NCBI RefSeq assembly: GCF_000283655.1
Contig: NC_016585.1
Coordinates: 253,001 to 317,000, forward strand
DNA: 64,000 nucleotides
Reading direction: 5' to 3'
Source of the DNA: Azospirillum lipoferum 4B
GTDB taxonomy: Bacteria; Pseudomonadota; Alphaproteobacteria; Azospirillales; Azospirillaceae
In this document: positions 1 to 10,068 of the stretch, piece after piece
Layout of the letters: each line of letters opens with the position of its first letter
How positions within the stretch are numbered: position 1 is the first letter of the stretch
Translations under genes and position numbers: made by a program
The notes under the pieces: generated by a model
What the model saw: only the letters and a program-made list of their open reading frames with translations
The model's database searches: none
What the model was told of the DNA's origin: nothing

Positions 1-189
1 GCTGACCGAAACCAGCCCGATGTCGGGCCGGCCGAGCCGGGTGTAGGCGATGGCGGCACCGGACAGATACAACGCCTCGAAACCCGCACGCGCCGCCATC
101 GAAGCGGTGAAGGCGTCGTAGACGCCGGGCGCCAGGACGACGCGGTCCTGGGCCAATCGGTCCCGGAAACTGATGCTGGGGACGGTCAT
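1..189 (-). CDS. Isocitrate lyase/PEP mutase family enzyme (partial, C-terminus outside window)
   Basis: Only the first 63 codons are present; the gene runs off the left edge. The visible N-terminus reads MTVPSISFRDRLAQ, then APGVYDAFTA, GFEALYLSGAA and RPDIGLVS. This is the pattern of the PEP mutase/isocitrate lyase superfamily (2-methylisocitrate lyase, oxaloacetate decarboxylase and carboxy-PEP mutase relatives), which cleave or form C-C or C-P bonds in 2-oxo or 2-hydroxy acids. The metal-binding and catalytic loops are outside the window, so the exact reaction cannot be assigned. It lies 95 bp downstream of livF on the same strand and may be the last gene of the gntR-liv operon. Confidence 0.75.
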   Translation of the reverse strand, partial: MTVPSISFRDRLAQDRVVLAPGVYDAFTASMAARAGFEALYLSGAAIAYTRLGRPDIGLVSVS

Positions 190-284
190 GTCAAGCGCTC
201 CCCCCGGCGCCGGTCCGCGATACGGTCGCGGCACCGCCGGGTCAGGGTTGGAAGATGTCGGGAGAGGGCCGGAGCGGGCATCGC

Positions 285-990
<706 letters not shown>

Positions 991-998
<8 letters not shown>

Positions 999-1737
999 GG
1001 GCCGCCCCCTCCGCCTTCAGCCGGGCGGCGGCGCCGTGGCCGAGATAGGCCTCGATCACGCGGGCGTCGGCGCAGACGGCGGCGGGCGGTCCCTCGGCGA
1101 TCATGCGGCCCTGGGCCAGCACATAGACGCGCTCGCACAGGTTCATCACCGCCTGCATGACGTGCTCGATCATCAGGATCGTCACCCCTTCGTCGCGGAT
1201 GCCCCGGATCACCGGGATGATGTCGCGGATCTCCGACGGGTTCAGCCCGGCCAGCACCTCGTCCAGCAGCAGCAGCTTCGGTTCGGTGGCGAGCGCGCGG
1301 GCCAGCTCCAGCCGCTTGCGCCCGGCCACCGTCAGCCCGCCGGCCGGCCGGTCCAGCTCCGGCCCCAGCCCGACACGGCGCGCCACCTCGCGCGCCTTGG
1401 CGGTGGCGTCGGCCCGCTTGGCATGGCGCAGATAGGCGCCGACCGCGATGTTCTCGCACACCGTCAGCCCGGCGAAGGGCTGGACGATCTGGAAGGTGCG
1501 GCCGATGCCGCGCTCCGCCCTTCGGTGCGGCTCCTCGGACGTGATGTCGGTGCCCTCGAAGCGGATGCGTCCGTCGGTGGGGGCGATGAAGCCGGAGATC
1601 ATCGAGAACAAAGTGGTCTTGCCGGCCCCGTTCGGACCGATCAGCCCGATGATGCCGCCGGGCTCCAGCGCCAGCGTCGCGCTGTCCACCGCCATCAGCC
1701 CGCCGAAACGCTTGGAGACGCCGTCAACGGCCAGCAT
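991..1737 (-). CDS. livG: LivG-type ABC transporter ATP-binding protein
   Basis: This 248-aa ATPase is the second nucleotide-binding subunit of the transporter. Walker A GPNGAGKT is at residues 34-41, and Walker B LLLLDE is followed by VLAGL. The signature region reads LTVAGRKR, the relaxed form common in LivG. The open frame extends further upstream, but the start at 1737 is chosen because AAGGAGG lies just before it and MLAVDGVSKRFGG is the normal family start. The longer N-terminus would overlap livM and is out of family. The gene follows livM closely and overlaps livF. Confidence 0.93.
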
Positions 1738-2722
1738 GGGAAACCTCCTTGGGTCCGCGCGCCACCATCCCGCGGCCGCGGTCGCGCAGCCGCTCCAGCA
1801 GGCCCAGGATGCCGCCGCGGGCAAAGGCGACGGCCAGCACCAGCACGCCGCCGAAGACGATCAGGTCGATGCCGGGGATGCGGCCGGCGAACTGCTTGGC
1901 CACCTCGCCCAGCCCGTGCAGGGTCAGCGCCCCCACCACCGGGCCGAAGACGGTGCCGACGCCGCCGATGATCGGGGCCAGCAGAAGCTCCACCGAAATC
2001 CAGCTGCCATAGGCGATGTTGGCGTCGATGTAGAGGAAGTATTGGGCATAGAGGCATCCGGACAGCGCCGTCACGCCACCCGACAGGGCGATGGCGCGCA
2101 GCTTCACCTTCAGGCTGTCGACGCCCAGCGCCTTGGCGGCGTCCTCGTTCTCGCGCACCGCAACCAGCTGCGCCCCGAAGCGCGACCGTTGGATCCAGCG
2201 CGTCAGCAGCAGCACCGCGGCGACGAAGGCCAGCACCAGCCAATAGAAGACGGCGCGGTCGTCGAACTGCAAGTTGACCGCGCGGACGTCCAGCTTGATC
2301 AGCAGCCCCGCCGCACCGCCGGTGAAGGAGGCGGCATTGGCGAGGATGCGGAACACCTCGGCGAAGGCCAGCGTCACCAGCGCGAAGTAGGAGCCGCGCA
2401 GGCCCGACCGGAAGCTGAGGAAACCGATGGTCCAGCCGACCGCTCCGCCCGCCGCCGTCGCCAGCACCAGCCCGGCCCAGGCGTTGACGCCATAGCGCAG
2501 CTGCAGGATCGCCGTCACATAGGCGCCGGTGCCGAAGAAGGCGGCATGGCCGAAGCTGAACTGGCCGCCGAAACCGCCCAGGATGTTCCAGCCCTGCGCG
2601 CCCAGCGATACGATCAGCGTGAAGACCAGGAAGTTCAGCACCGTGCTGGACGTCACCACCAGCGGCAGCAGGGCGGCCAGGATGGTCAGGACGGCGATCG
2701 GGATCAGGTCGCGCGCGGTCAT
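1724..2722 (-). CDS. livM: LivM-type ABC transporter permease
   Basis: This 332-aa inner-membrane permease starts MTARDLIPIAVLTILAALL and has about ten hydrophobic segments. Family signatures include FGGQFSFGHAAFFGTGAYV near the first third and the permease loop LAVRENEDAAKALGVD in the second half. The start at 2722 forms an ATGA overlap with the end of livH, so coupling is likely. It pairs with LivH to form the transport channel. The C-terminus (KEVSHAGR) overlaps the livG start region by 14 bp. Confidence 0.93.
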   Translation of the reverse strand: MTARDLIPIAVLTILAALLPLVVTSSTVLNFLVFTLIVSLGAQGWNILGGFGGQFSFGHAAFFGTGAYVTAILQLRYGVNAWAGLVLATAAGGAVGWTIGFLSFRSGLRGSYFALVTLAFAEVFRILANAASFTGGAAGLLIKLDVRAVNLQFDDRAVFYWLVLAFVAAVLLLTRWIQRSRFGAQLVAVRENEDAAKALGVDSLKVKLRAIALSGGVTALSGCLYAQYFLYIDANIAYGSWISVELLLAPIIGGVGTVFGPVVGALTLHGLGEVAKQFAGRIPGIDLIVFGGVLVLAVAFARGGILGLLERLRDRGRGMVARGPKEVSHAGR

Positions 2723-3591
2723 GCCTTGGCTCCGAACAGTCCGGTCGGCCGCACCAGCAGCACGGCGATGAAGATCAGGAAGATGCCGATCTGGCCCAGG
2801 CTGTCGCCCAGGAACAGGCCGCACAGGCTCTCCACCACGCCGATGAACAGGCCGCCCAGCAGCGCGCCGGGGATGGAGCCCATGCCGCCCAGCACCACCA
2901 CGGTGAAGGCGACCAGCACGAAGGCGCCGCCGATGCGCGGGTTGACGTAGAAGGTCGGCATCAGCAGCCCCGCCGCGACGGCAAGGCAGGCGCAGCCGAG
3001 CCCGAAGGTGACGGCATAGATGTGCGGCACGTCGATGCCGACCAGATTGGCGCCCAGCTTTTCCTTGGCGACGGCGCGGATCGCCTTGCCGGTGTCGGTG
3101 CGGTTCAGCACCAGCCACAACAGCCCAGTCACCGCCACCGCCATCCCCAGCCCGATCACCCGCGGGTAGGACAGAAGCAGCGGCCCCAGCGCCACCACCT
3201 GAAAGGAATAGTCGGTGTCGAGCGTGCGGGTGTCCGACTGGAACAGCGCCAGCAGCACATTCTCCAGCATGATCGACAGGCCCAGCGTTACCAGCAGGAT
3301 GTTGCCGTCGTCGCCATGGCTGGCCGGCCCGACGACGAAGCGCTGCAGGCCGTAGCCGAGCGCGAACATCAGCGGCACCAGCGGCAGGATGACCAGATAG
3401 GGGTCGATCCCCAGCCCGGCCCAGGCGCCCCAGACCGCGAACATCGCGCAGGTCAGCAGCGCGCCGTGGGCGAAGTTGATGATGTGGAGCACGCCGTAGA
3501 TCAGCGTCAGGCCGAGTGCGATCAGCGCATAGACCGCACCGGTCATCAGACCGTTCAGCGCCGCTTCCAGGATGATCTGAGGTGAATACAT
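2719..3591 (-). CDS. livH: LivH-type ABC transporter permease
   Basis: This 290-aa hydrophobic protein starts MYSPQIILEAALNGLMTGAV, the usual LivH N-terminus, followed by ALGLTLIYGVLHIINFAHGA, the LivH signature. Length and the number of membrane segments fit the family. A longer in-frame reading adds an Arg/Gly-rich stretch with no ribosome-binding site, so the start at 3591 is preferred. A 110-bp gap separates it from the binding-protein gene upstream. Its stop overlaps the livM start by 4 bp. Confidence 0.93.
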   Translation of the reverse strand: MYSPQIILEAALNGLMTGAVYALIALGLTLIYGVLHIINFAHGALLTCAMFAVWGAWAGLGIDPYLVILPLVPLMFALGYGLQRFVVGPASHGDDGNILLVTLGLSIMLENVLLALFQSDTRTLDTDYSFQVVALGPLLLSYPRVIGLGMAVAVTGLLWLVLNRTDTGKAIRAVAKEKLGANLVGIDVPHIYAVTFGLGCACLAVAAGLLMPTFYVNPRIGGAFVLVAFTVVVLGGMGSIPGALLGGLFIGVVESLCGLFLGDSLGQIGIFLIFIAVLLVRPTGLFGAKA

Positions 3592-3701
3592 GGCAGCCCG
3601 CGCATGAGGGGAATGACCCCCTCGCCCGTTCGGGCGGCCGGTTCGCGGCCAAGCCTGGACGGGCAAGGGGACTGCGGAGGTGCGACGGCGAAAAAAGGGA
3701 A

Positions 3702-4946
3702 TCAGGCCGCCGGGAAGTTGGCCTTCGCCTCGGCGAATGCTTCGGGGAAGATCACCTTGATGTCGCTGCCCTGGATCTGGGTGTTGATCGGGGTGGCGCC
3801 CTCGTTCTGGCCGTTCACGAACTTCGTCGGGCCATAGGGCATGATGTGGCCGGCGAAGCTGGAGGCGTTCAGCGCCTCGATGATCTTCTTGCGGTCGGTG
3901 GAGGCGGCGCGTTCGATGGCGTCGGCCAGCAGCAGCAGGTTCGAATAGTTCAGCGGCACATTGTAGGCGAAGGATTTGCCCTGGCCTTCCACCGCCTTGC
4001 GCAGGGCCAGCGCCTTGGGGTTCTTCGGATCGTGCCAGTGGTTGCAGTCGATGACGTTCTGGGCCGCCTGCGGGAATTCCTTGACGAAGCGTCCGTTCGA
4101 CGCCGCCCCGCCGAGAATGGCGTAGATGCCCTTCGGCTTGATGCGCTGCTGCTGCATCGTGCGGGCGAGCAGCACGAACTCGCCGTAGTAGTTCGACGGG
4201 ATCACCAGATCCGGGTTCAGCGAACGGATGCGCAGCGCCACGTTGGACATGTCGCGCGCCGGCGTCGGGTGGGCGATGGTTTCCAGCACCTCGAAGCCGC
4301 GCTTGGGCAGTTCGGTCTGCAGCAGCTTGGCGAGGCCGGAGCCGAACAGCCCGTCCTCATGCACCAGCACCACCGTCCTGGCCGGCTTGCCCGCCCGCTC
4401 GTTGATGGCGGTCAGGTTGTCGAGCGCCACCTGCGTGACCTTGCCGAAGCCGGGGCTGAAGCGGAAGGTGTTGGTCAGGCCGCGCGCCATGATCTGGTCC
4501 GACACGCCGACATCGACCAGATAGGGCAGGTCGTAGCGTGCCGCCGCCTGCGACGCGGCGAGGCAGATCGGGCTGGCAAAGCCGCCGACGATGGCCGACA
4601 CGCCTTCCGCCTGCATGCGTTCCACCTCCTGCGTGCCGGCTTCGGGCATGGACCGGGCGTCGCCGAACACCATCTCGATCCTGGCGCCGCCCAGGGACTT
4701 GATGCCGCCGGCCGCGTTGATCTCGTTGATCGCGATTTCGGCCCCCAGACGGCCGAGGTCGCCGTCATGGGCCAGCGCGCCGGTCACCGGCTGAAGGATG
4801 CCGATCTTCACCGCCGGGGTCTGCGCCCGCAGGATCGACGGGGCGGCCACCGGCACCGTGGCGAAGGCGGCGGCTGCGGCACCGGCCTTCAGCACGGTGC
4901 GGCGGGAAATCCCGCAAAGCGCGGGGTCCTGAACCGAACGTCCCAT
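3702..4946 (-). CDS. Periplasmic substrate-binding protein of the liv-type ABC transporter
   Basis: This 414-aa receptor has a twin-arginine export signal: SRRTVLKAGAAAAAF at residues 14-28, ending near ILRAQ. The mature part begins VKIGILQPVTGALAHDGDLG, the start of a type I periplasmic binding fold (Peripla_BP_6, LivK-like). A further family feature is GFASPICLAASQAA. AGGAG precedes the start at 4946. The start lies 5 bp after the stop of the GntR gene, showing a shared transcript. It captures the ligand in the periplasm for LivHMGF. The ligand is not evident; this family includes receptors for amino acids, amides and aromatic or short organic acids. Confidence 0.9.
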   Translation of the reverse strand: MGRSVQDPALCGISRRTVLKAGAAAAAFATVPVAAPSILRAQTPAVKIGILQPVTGALAHDGDLGRLGAEIAINEINAAGGIKSLGGARIEMVFGDARSMPEAGTQEVERMQAEGVSAIVGGFASPICLAASQAAARYDLPYLVDVGVSDQIMARGLTNTFRFSPGFGKVTQVALDNLTAINERAGKPARTVVLVHEDGLFGSGLAKLLQTELPKRGFEVLETIAHPTPARDMSNVALRIRSLNPDLVIPSNYYGEFVLLARTMQQQRIKPKGIYAILGGAASNGRFVKEFPQAAQNVIDCNHWHDPKNPKALALRKAVEGQGKSFAYNVPLNYSNLLLLADAIERAASTDRKKIIEALNASSFAGHIMPYGPTKFVNGQNEGATPINTQIQGSDIKVIFPEAFAEAKANFPAA

Positions 4947-4951
4947 AACGC

Positions 4952-5815
4952 TCAACTCCTCTGTTTGATGACCCGCGGCGCGCGGGTGGGCTTTTCGCCC
5001 GATTTGCCTTTGTTGGTCTTGTCGGCTTTGTTCTTGTCGCTGCTGCGCGGCCAGCCCAGCGCCGGGCTCCAGCGCCGTTCGCCGTCGTTGCCGGTGCGCA
5101 CGAGATCCATGTGAAAGCTGTAGCGGTCGGGCCGGTACTGCGCGTGCAGATGCTCGACGCCGCGGCCCGACGGCTCGTAGACGATGCGGGTCAGCGTCAG
5201 CAGCGGCGATCCGATCTCCAGATCCAGCGCCGCCGCGGCCTCGGGCCCGGCCAGCGTGGCGTTGATCGCCTGGGTTGCCCGGTCGGTTTCCACGCCCGAC
5301 CGTTCGATCAGTTCCAGCAGCGGGCGCGCCGCCAGTTCGGCTTCCGAATAGGTCAGGCCGATCCATTCCGGCACATGGGTGGTCAGGTAGGAGAAGGGCT
5401 CCCCGTCGATCAGCCGCACGCGCACCGACCGCTGGACCCGCTCCCCCGGCCGCAGCCCCAGGCTCGCGGCGATGGTGTCGGATGGTACCAGATAGCCGAA
5501 GGACAGCAGCCTCACGTCGGTGCTGCGCCCCATGTCGATCAGGTGCGACAGCACGTTGGACAGGTCGGCGACGATGGGCCGGACGGTGCGCGTGTCGTGC
5601 ACGAAGGTGCCGGAGCCGGGCTTGCGCTGCACCAGCCCTTCCTTTTCCAGCAGGTCGAGCGCACGGCGCACGGTGACCCGCGACACGGCATGTTCGGCCG
5701 CCAGCGTCGGCTCGCCCGGCAGGCGCGCGCCCGGCGGCAGTTCGCCGGCGACGATGCGGTCGCGCAGCAGCAGATAGATCCTGCGCGCCTTCAAAGGTTC
5801 GACCGCCGACTTCAC
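4952..5815 (-). CDS. GntR-family transcriptional regulator with UTRA domain (HutC subfamily)
   Basis: This 287-aa regulator has an N-terminal winged helix-turn-helix at about residues 10-75 (LRDRIVAGELPPGARLPGEP, then VSRVTVRRALDLLEKEGLV and GSGTFV). An UTRA ligand-binding domain occupies about 90-240 (PGERVQRSVRVRL, GEPFSYLTTHVP). The C-terminal tail is basic and Lys-rich (DKNKADKTNKGKSG). It is the first gene of the transporter operon, directly upstream of the binding protein. UTRA regulators are typically relieved by a transported metabolite. A perfect inverted repeat at 5873-5898 lies 58 bp upstream of its start and is the obvious candidate for autoregulation. Confidence 0.9.
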   Translation of the reverse strand: MKSAVEPLKARRIYLLLRDRIVAGELPPGARLPGEPTLAAEHAVSRVTVRRALDLLEKEGLVQRKPGSGTFVHDTRTVRPIVADLSNVLSHLIDMGRSTDVRLLSFGYLVPSDTIAASLGLRPGERVQRSVRVRLIDGEPFSYLTTHVPEWIGLTYSEAELAARPLLELIERSGVETDRATQAINATLAGPEAAAALDLEIGSPLLTLTRIVYEPSGRGVEHLHAQYRPDRYSFHMDLVRTGNDGERRWSPALGWPRSSDKNKADKTNKGKSGEKPTRAPRVIKQRS

Positions 5816-5872
5816 GGTGCTCCGCCTCCCCCTGTCCGTTGGAAACCGGCTTCTGTCGCTGCATCAGACAGG

Positions 5873-5898
5873 AACCTGTATGATCTATAATACAGGTT
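5873..5898. promoter_or_regulatory. Inverted-repeat operator upstream of the gntR-liv operon
   Basis: AACCTGTAT (5873-5881) and ATACAGGTT (5890-5898) form a perfect 9-bp inverted repeat around an 8-bp AT-rich spacer. On the minus strand a TTGACC hexamer lies just before it and CATACA 17 bp further on, so the palindrome would overlap the promoter. This placement suits repression by the GntR/UTRA protein encoded 58 bp downstream. The binding protein is inferred from position only. Confidence 0.65.
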
Positions 5899-6314
5899 TG
5901 GTCAACGGCGATGTTCGGAGCGTGAACGGTTCGTCAGACGAGCGGCAGAGGTGCGAATCGGTTGCCCGGAGTCGAACCGGGGGCACGCGACCTGCAATCG
6001 GTGCCGGGACCGATCCAAGCCGGTCTGAGGAACAAAGGATCGTCACAGAGCGATGCGTCGTTGTGGCAAGCGAACGCAAAAGAAGCGAAATTCCGGCTTT
6101 GCGCAATTTTTCTTGCATCAATCGGAATTGTCTTTCTGCGAGTTCGAAATGAAGCTCTACCCTGTTGCTGGAATGTAATAATATGAAAGCGCTGTCGTGA
6201 AATCAGGGTTTCCCTTAGCTTCAATCTTCGCTTTGAAATGGTATGTCTTTTATTATGGAGTGGTTATTTCCGTAACTGGACCGTGCATAGACGTCAACAG
6301 GGGGAGACAGACGA
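5899..6314. other. Intergenic region with a tRNA-3'-half-like segment, no clear gene
   Basis: About 415 bp between divergent gntR and the chemoreceptor gene. On the minus strand, 5965-5981 forms a perfect T-arm (5-bp stem CCCGG/CCGGG, loop TTCGACT). Upstream of it is CGATTGCAGGTCG, which resembles an anticodon arm with GCA but has only three stem pairs. No matching 5' acceptor or D-arm is visible, so it looks like a remnant or chance similarity. The right half is AT-richer than the surroundings and probably holds the chemoreceptor promoter, but I could not fix a -10/-35 pair. Confidence 0.35.
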
Positions 6315-8006
6315 ATGTCATGGGTCACCGACACCACCATCCGGGCCAAGGCGCTGGTCAGCTTTGCCCTGGTCATGCTGTTCACTCTCGGCCTCGGCGT
6401 CTTCGCCATCGAGCGGCTGTCCAGCGTGAACCACGAAGCGGCGGAAGTTCGGGACAACTGGCTGCCCAGCGTAAAGACCATCGGCCAGCTGCGTGCGGCT
6501 TTCGATTTCTACCGGATTCTCGAAGGCGCCCACATCTCCTCGCTGACGGCCGAGGACATGAAGGTCGAGGAAGACACCATGCAGGTGGCGCTGAGCGACC
6601 TTGCAACGGCAAAGCAGGCCTATGCGGCGCTCCTGACACCGGGATGGGAAACTGAGACTTACCGGAAGTTCGTCACGCTCTGGGAAAGCTACCTGTCCAT
6701 CAGCCAGCAGAAGCTTCTGCCCTTCTCCCGCGGGAACCAGAACGAGGCGGCGGCGGCGCTCTATCGTGGCGACTCACGCACGGCGTACCGGGCGGCCAAG
6801 AAGGTGCTGGACGAACTGACGGAGTTCAACACCAGGAACGGAGCCCAGGCGGCCACCATCGGCGAGCAGATTTATCTGAGCAGCAGAATCCTGATCGTCG
6901 TGGCGCTCGGTATCACCATGGTGGTCTGCCTGGGGGCTGCCTGGATGATGATCGCCACGGTGTCGCGGCCGATCCAGGCGATCACCGGCACGATGAGCCG
7001 GCTTGCAGCCCGCGACCTGTCGACCGAGGTCACCGGCACCGGGCGGGGTGACGAGCTCGGCGCCATGGCCCGCGCGGTCCAGGTGTTCAAGGACGGGCTG
7101 GTGCAGGCCGACCGGATGGCGGCGGAGCAGGCGGCGGAGCAGGCGGCCAAGCAGCGCCGGACCGAGAAGATCGAGCAGCTGATCTCCCATTTCGACCGTG
7201 CGGCCGCTTCCGCCCTGCGCACCGTGTCGTCGGCCGCCTCCGAGTTGGACGCGACGGCGCAGAGCATGGTGGCGATGGCGCAGCAGACCAATTCCCAGGC
7301 CGGGGCCGTCGCGGCGGCGGCGGAGCAGACCAGCGCCAACGTGCAGACCGTCGCCACCGCGACGGAGCAGATGAGCAGCTCGATCCGCGAGATCAGCCAG
7401 CAGGTCGCCAACTCCACCCGCATCGCCGGGCAGGCCGTGGAAGAGGCGTCGCGGACCAACGACACGGTGCGCGGCCTGGCCGATGCCGCCCAGCGCATCG
7501 GCGACGTTGTGGCCCTCATCACCAACATCGCCAGCCAGACCAATCTGTTGGCGCTGAATGCCACCATCGAGGCGGCGCGGGCCGGCGAAGCGGGCAAGGG
7601 TTTCGCCGTCGTCGCCGGGGAAGTGAAGTCGCTGGCCGCCCAGACAGCCAAGGCGACCGACGAGATCGCCAGCCAGATCGCCGCGATCCAGTCCGCTACC
7701 TCCGGCGCCGTCGCCGCCATCGGCGGGATCAGCGGCACCATCACCAGCATCAACGACATCTCCACCGCCATCGCGGCGGCCATCGAGGAGCAGGGGGCGG
7801 CGACCAACGAAATCTCCCGCAACGTGCAGCAGGCCGCGGTCGGCACGCAGGAGGTTTCCGACAACATCACCCAGGTGACGCAGACCGCGGGCGAGACCGG
7901 CAGCGCCGCTGGTCAGGTCCAGTCGGCCGCCGGTGAACTGGCCCGGCAGTCCGAAACCCTGCGGCTCGAAGTGGAGCAGTTCCTGTCGTCGATCAAGGCG
8001 GCGTGA
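6315..8006 (+). CDS. Methyl-accepting chemotaxis protein
   Basis: This 563-aa chemoreceptor has TM1 at about residues 12-33, a periplasmic four-helix-bundle sensor at 34-190 and TM2 at 191-213. HAMP is at about 214-266 ([20 protein letters not shown]), and a long cytoplasmic signalling domain follows to the end. The conserved hairpin tip reads [20 protein letters not shown], the CheA/CheW contact site. No CheR-binding pentapeptide is seen at the C-terminus (FLSSIKAA). GGGGAGA precedes the ATG. It is a single-gene unit; the signal sensed is unknown. Two unusual runs of [11 protein letters not shown] at 270-280 form the post-HAMP coiled coil. Confidence 0.95.
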   Translation: MSWVTDTTIRAKALVSFALVMLFTLGLGVFAIERLSSVNHEAAEVRDNWLPSVKTIGQLRAAFDFYRILEGAHISSLTAEDMKVEEDTMQVALSDLATAKQAYAALLTPGWETETYRKFVTLWESYLSISQQKLLPFSRGNQNEAAAALYRGDSRTAYRAAKKVLDELTEFNTRNGAQAATIGEQIYLSSRILIVVALGITMVVCLGAAWMMIATVSRPIQAITGTMSRLAARDLSTEVTGTGRGDELGAMARAVQVFKDGLVQADRMAAEQAAEQAAKQRRTEKIEQLISHFDRAAASALRTVSSAASELDATAQSMVAMAQQTNSQAGAVAAAAEQTSANVQTVATATEQMSSSIREISQQVANSTRIAGQAVEEASRTNDTVRGLADAAQRIGDVVALITNIASQTNLLALNATIEAARAGEAGKGFAVVAGEVKSLAAQTAKATDEIASQIAAIQSATSGAVAAIGGISGTITSINDISTAIAAAIEEQGAATNEISRNVQQAAVGTQEVSDNITQVTQTAGETGSAAGQVQSAAGELARQSETLRLEVEQFLSSIKAA

Positions 8007-8010
8007 CACA

Positions 8011-8046
8011 GGCGGGAGCGTCGTGCCGGCGGCCGGCGCTCCCGTC
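8011..8046. terminator. Hairpin between convergent chemoreceptor and ABC-F genes
   Basis: CGGGAGCG (8013-8020) pairs with CGCTCCCG (8037-8044), and the stem extends by further pairs on each side. There is no strong T-run, so it may act as a weak bidirectional terminator. Confidence 0.45.
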
Positions 8047-8067
8047 CAAACTCCCGGTGCTTTCGGA

Positions 8068-9690
8068 TCAGCTGTGCAGGCCCGGCGCTTCCTGGCCGGT
8101 GCTCGCCACATATTCGGTATAGCCGCCGCCATACTGGTGGATGCCGTCCGGCGTCAGCTCCAGCACGCGGTTGGACAGCGCGGCCAGGAAATGCCGGTCG
8201 TGCGAGACGAACAGCATGGTGCCCTCATATGCCCCCAGCGCCGCGATCAGCATCTGCTTGGTGTCTAGGTCCAGGTGGTTGGTCGGCTCGTCGAGCACCA
8301 GGAAGTTCGGCGGGTTGAACAGCATGATCGCCATCACCAGCCGGGCCTTCTCGCCACCCGACAGCACGCGGCACTTCTTCTCCACATCGTCGCCGGAAAA
8401 GCCGAAGCAGCCCGCCAGCGCCCGCAGCGACCCTTGGCTCGCCTGCGGGAAATGGGCCTCCAGCGATTCGAAGATGGTCTGGTCGCCGTCCAGCAGTTCC
8501 ATGGCGTGCTGGGAGAAATAGCCCATCCTGACGCTGCCCCCGACGGTGACGGTGCCGGCGTCGGGCTCGGTCGCGCCGGCGATCAGCTTCAGCAGCGTCG
8601 ATTTGCCGGCGCCGTTGACGCCCATGACGCACCAGCGCTCCTTGCGGCGGATGGTCAGGTCGAACCCCTGGTAGATCGCCCGGCTGCCATAGCCCTTGTG
8701 CACGTTCTTCAGAACCGCGACGTCGTCGCCGGAGCGCGGGGCCGGCGGGAAGTCGAAGGTCACCACCTGACGGCGCTTGGGCGGCTCGAAGCGTTCGATC
8801 TTGTCCAGCTTCTTCACCCGGCTCTGCACCTGGGAAGCGTGCGAGGCGCGGGCCTTGAAGCGCTCGATGAACTTCAGTTCCTTCGCCAGCATGGCCTGTT
8901 GGCGTTCGAACTGCGCTTCCTGCTGCTTCTCCTTCAGCGCCCGCTGCTTTTCATAGAATGTGTAGTCGCCGGAATAGCTGGTCAGCGTTCCGCCGTCGAT
9001 CTCGATGATCTTGGTGACGATGCGGTTCATGAACTCGCGGTCGTGCGAGGTCATCAGCAGGGCGCCCTCATAGCCCTTCAGGAAGCCTTCCAGCCAGATC
9101 AGGCTTTCGATGTCCAGATGGTTGCTCGGCTCGTCCAGCAGCATGGCGTCGGGCCGCATCAGCAGGATGCGGGCGAGCGCCACGCGCATCTTCCAGCCGC
9201 CCGACAGGCCGCCGACATCGCCGTCCATCATCTCCTGGCTGAAGCTGAGGCCGGCCAGAACCTCGCGCGCCTTGCCCTCCAGCTCGTAACCGCCAAGCTC
9301 GTCGAAGCGCGCCTGCACCTCGCCGTAGCGCTCGATGATGGCGTCCATCTCGTCTGCGCGGTCCGGGTCGGCCATCGCCGCTTCCAGCTCCGCCAGTTCG
9401 GCTGCGACGACGCTGACCGGACCGGCGCCGTCCATCACCTCGGCCACGGCGCTGCGGCCGGACATCTCGCCGACATCCTGGTTGAAATAGCCGATGCTGA
9501 CCTGCTTCTCGATGGCGACCTGCCCACCGTCCGGCTGCTCCTCGCCGGTGATCATGCGGAACAGGGTGGTCTTGCCCGCACCGTTGGGACCGACGAGACC
9601 GATCTTCTCACCCCGGTTCAGCGCCGCAGAGGCCTCCAGGAAAAGAATGCGGTGACCATTCTGCTTGCTGACATTGTCGAAACGAATCAT
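8068..9690 (-). CDS. ABC-F family ATPase (YbiT-like)
   Basis: This 540-aa soluble protein has two ABC ATPase domains and no membrane segments. The first Walker A, GPNGAGKT, is at residues 34-41, with signature LSGGW. The second domain has GVNGAGKS and LSGGEK. The two are joined by a charged linker (YEKQRALKEKQQEAQFERQQ). These are features of ABC-F proteins, which bind the ribosomal E site and relieve stalled or restricted translation; some give antibiotic resistance. The N-terminus (MIRFDNVSKQNGHRILF) resembles YbiT-type members. It is a single gene convergent with the chemoreceptor; the exact subfamily is uncertain. Confidence 0.92.
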   Translation of the reverse strand: MIRFDNVSKQNGHRILFLEASAALNRGEKIGLVGPNGAGKTTLFRMITGEEQPDGGQVAIEKQVSIGYFNQDVGEMSGRSAVAEVMDGAGPVSVVAAELAELEAAMADPDRADEMDAIIERYGEVQARFDELGGYELEGKAREVLAGLSFSQEMMDGDVGGLSGGWKMRVALARILLMRPDAMLLDEPSNHLDIESLIWLEGFLKGYEGALLMTSHDREFMNRIVTKIIEIDGGTLTSYSGDYTFYEKQRALKEKQQEAQFERQQAMLAKELKFIERFKARASHASQVQSRVKKLDKIERFEPPKRRQVVTFDFPPAPRSGDDVAVLKNVHKGYGSRAIYQGFDLTIRRKERWCVMGVNGAGKSTLLKLIAGATEPDAGTVTVGGSVRMGYFSQHAMELLDGDQTIFESLEAHFPQASQGSLRALAGCFGFSGDDVEKKCRVLSGGEKARLVMAIMLFNPPNFLVLDEPTNHLDLDTKQMLIAALGAYEGTMLFVSHDRHFLAALSNRVLELTPDGIHQYGGGYTEYVASTGQEAPGLHS

Positions 9691-9748
9691 ATCCGGCTGA
9701 TATCCCGTGGCGTGGTTGGCCCCTTATGCCACAGGATGCACCGGCCGG

Positions 9749-9994
9749 TCAGCAGTCGCCGAGCGACCGTTCCATTTCCGAGACCAGACGGTCGGCCAGC
9801 CGGATGGAGCGGTGCAGGTCGTCCGCGCTCATGCCAAGGCCGGGATCCTCGACCACCGGGAAGCTCTCCGCCCGGTCGACGCCCATGGCGCGCGCGCAGA
9901 CCAGCACCTCGTAGCTGCGGTTGTCTTCGTTGAACAGGCATTCGGTCTGGAAGCCGCGGGCGTCGCTTTCGGCCCACATGATCGCTTTGCTCAT
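9749..9994 (-). CDS. Small conserved-looking hypothetical protein
   Basis: This is an 81-aa acidic cytoplasmic protein (MSKAIMWAESDARGFQTECL... to MERSLGDC). The start at 9994 is chosen because the protein compares well in composition from there, and the upstream in-frame extension is Arg/Pro-rich low-quality sequence. No membrane segment or known motif is visible. It sits between adhE and the ABC-F gene on the same strand, 74 bp after adhE, and could be cotranscribed with adhE. I do not recognise its family. Confidence 0.55.
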   Translation of the reverse strand: MSKAIMWAESDARGFQTECLFNEDNRSYEVLVCARAMGVDRAESFPVVEDPGLGMSADDLHRSIRLADRLVSEMERSLGDC

Positions 9995-10068
9995 GGTTTT
10001 GATCCTTGGATGAGACGGGTTGGAGCAGGGCGGGGGAGTCCGGTTTGGCGGGCTCCCCCATCCCGCTG

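Noticed and set aside
5882-5889. Possible CRISPR-like or phage signal in palindromes near 5.9 kb
   Set aside because: There is a single palindrome, no repeated spacer units and no cas genes in the window.
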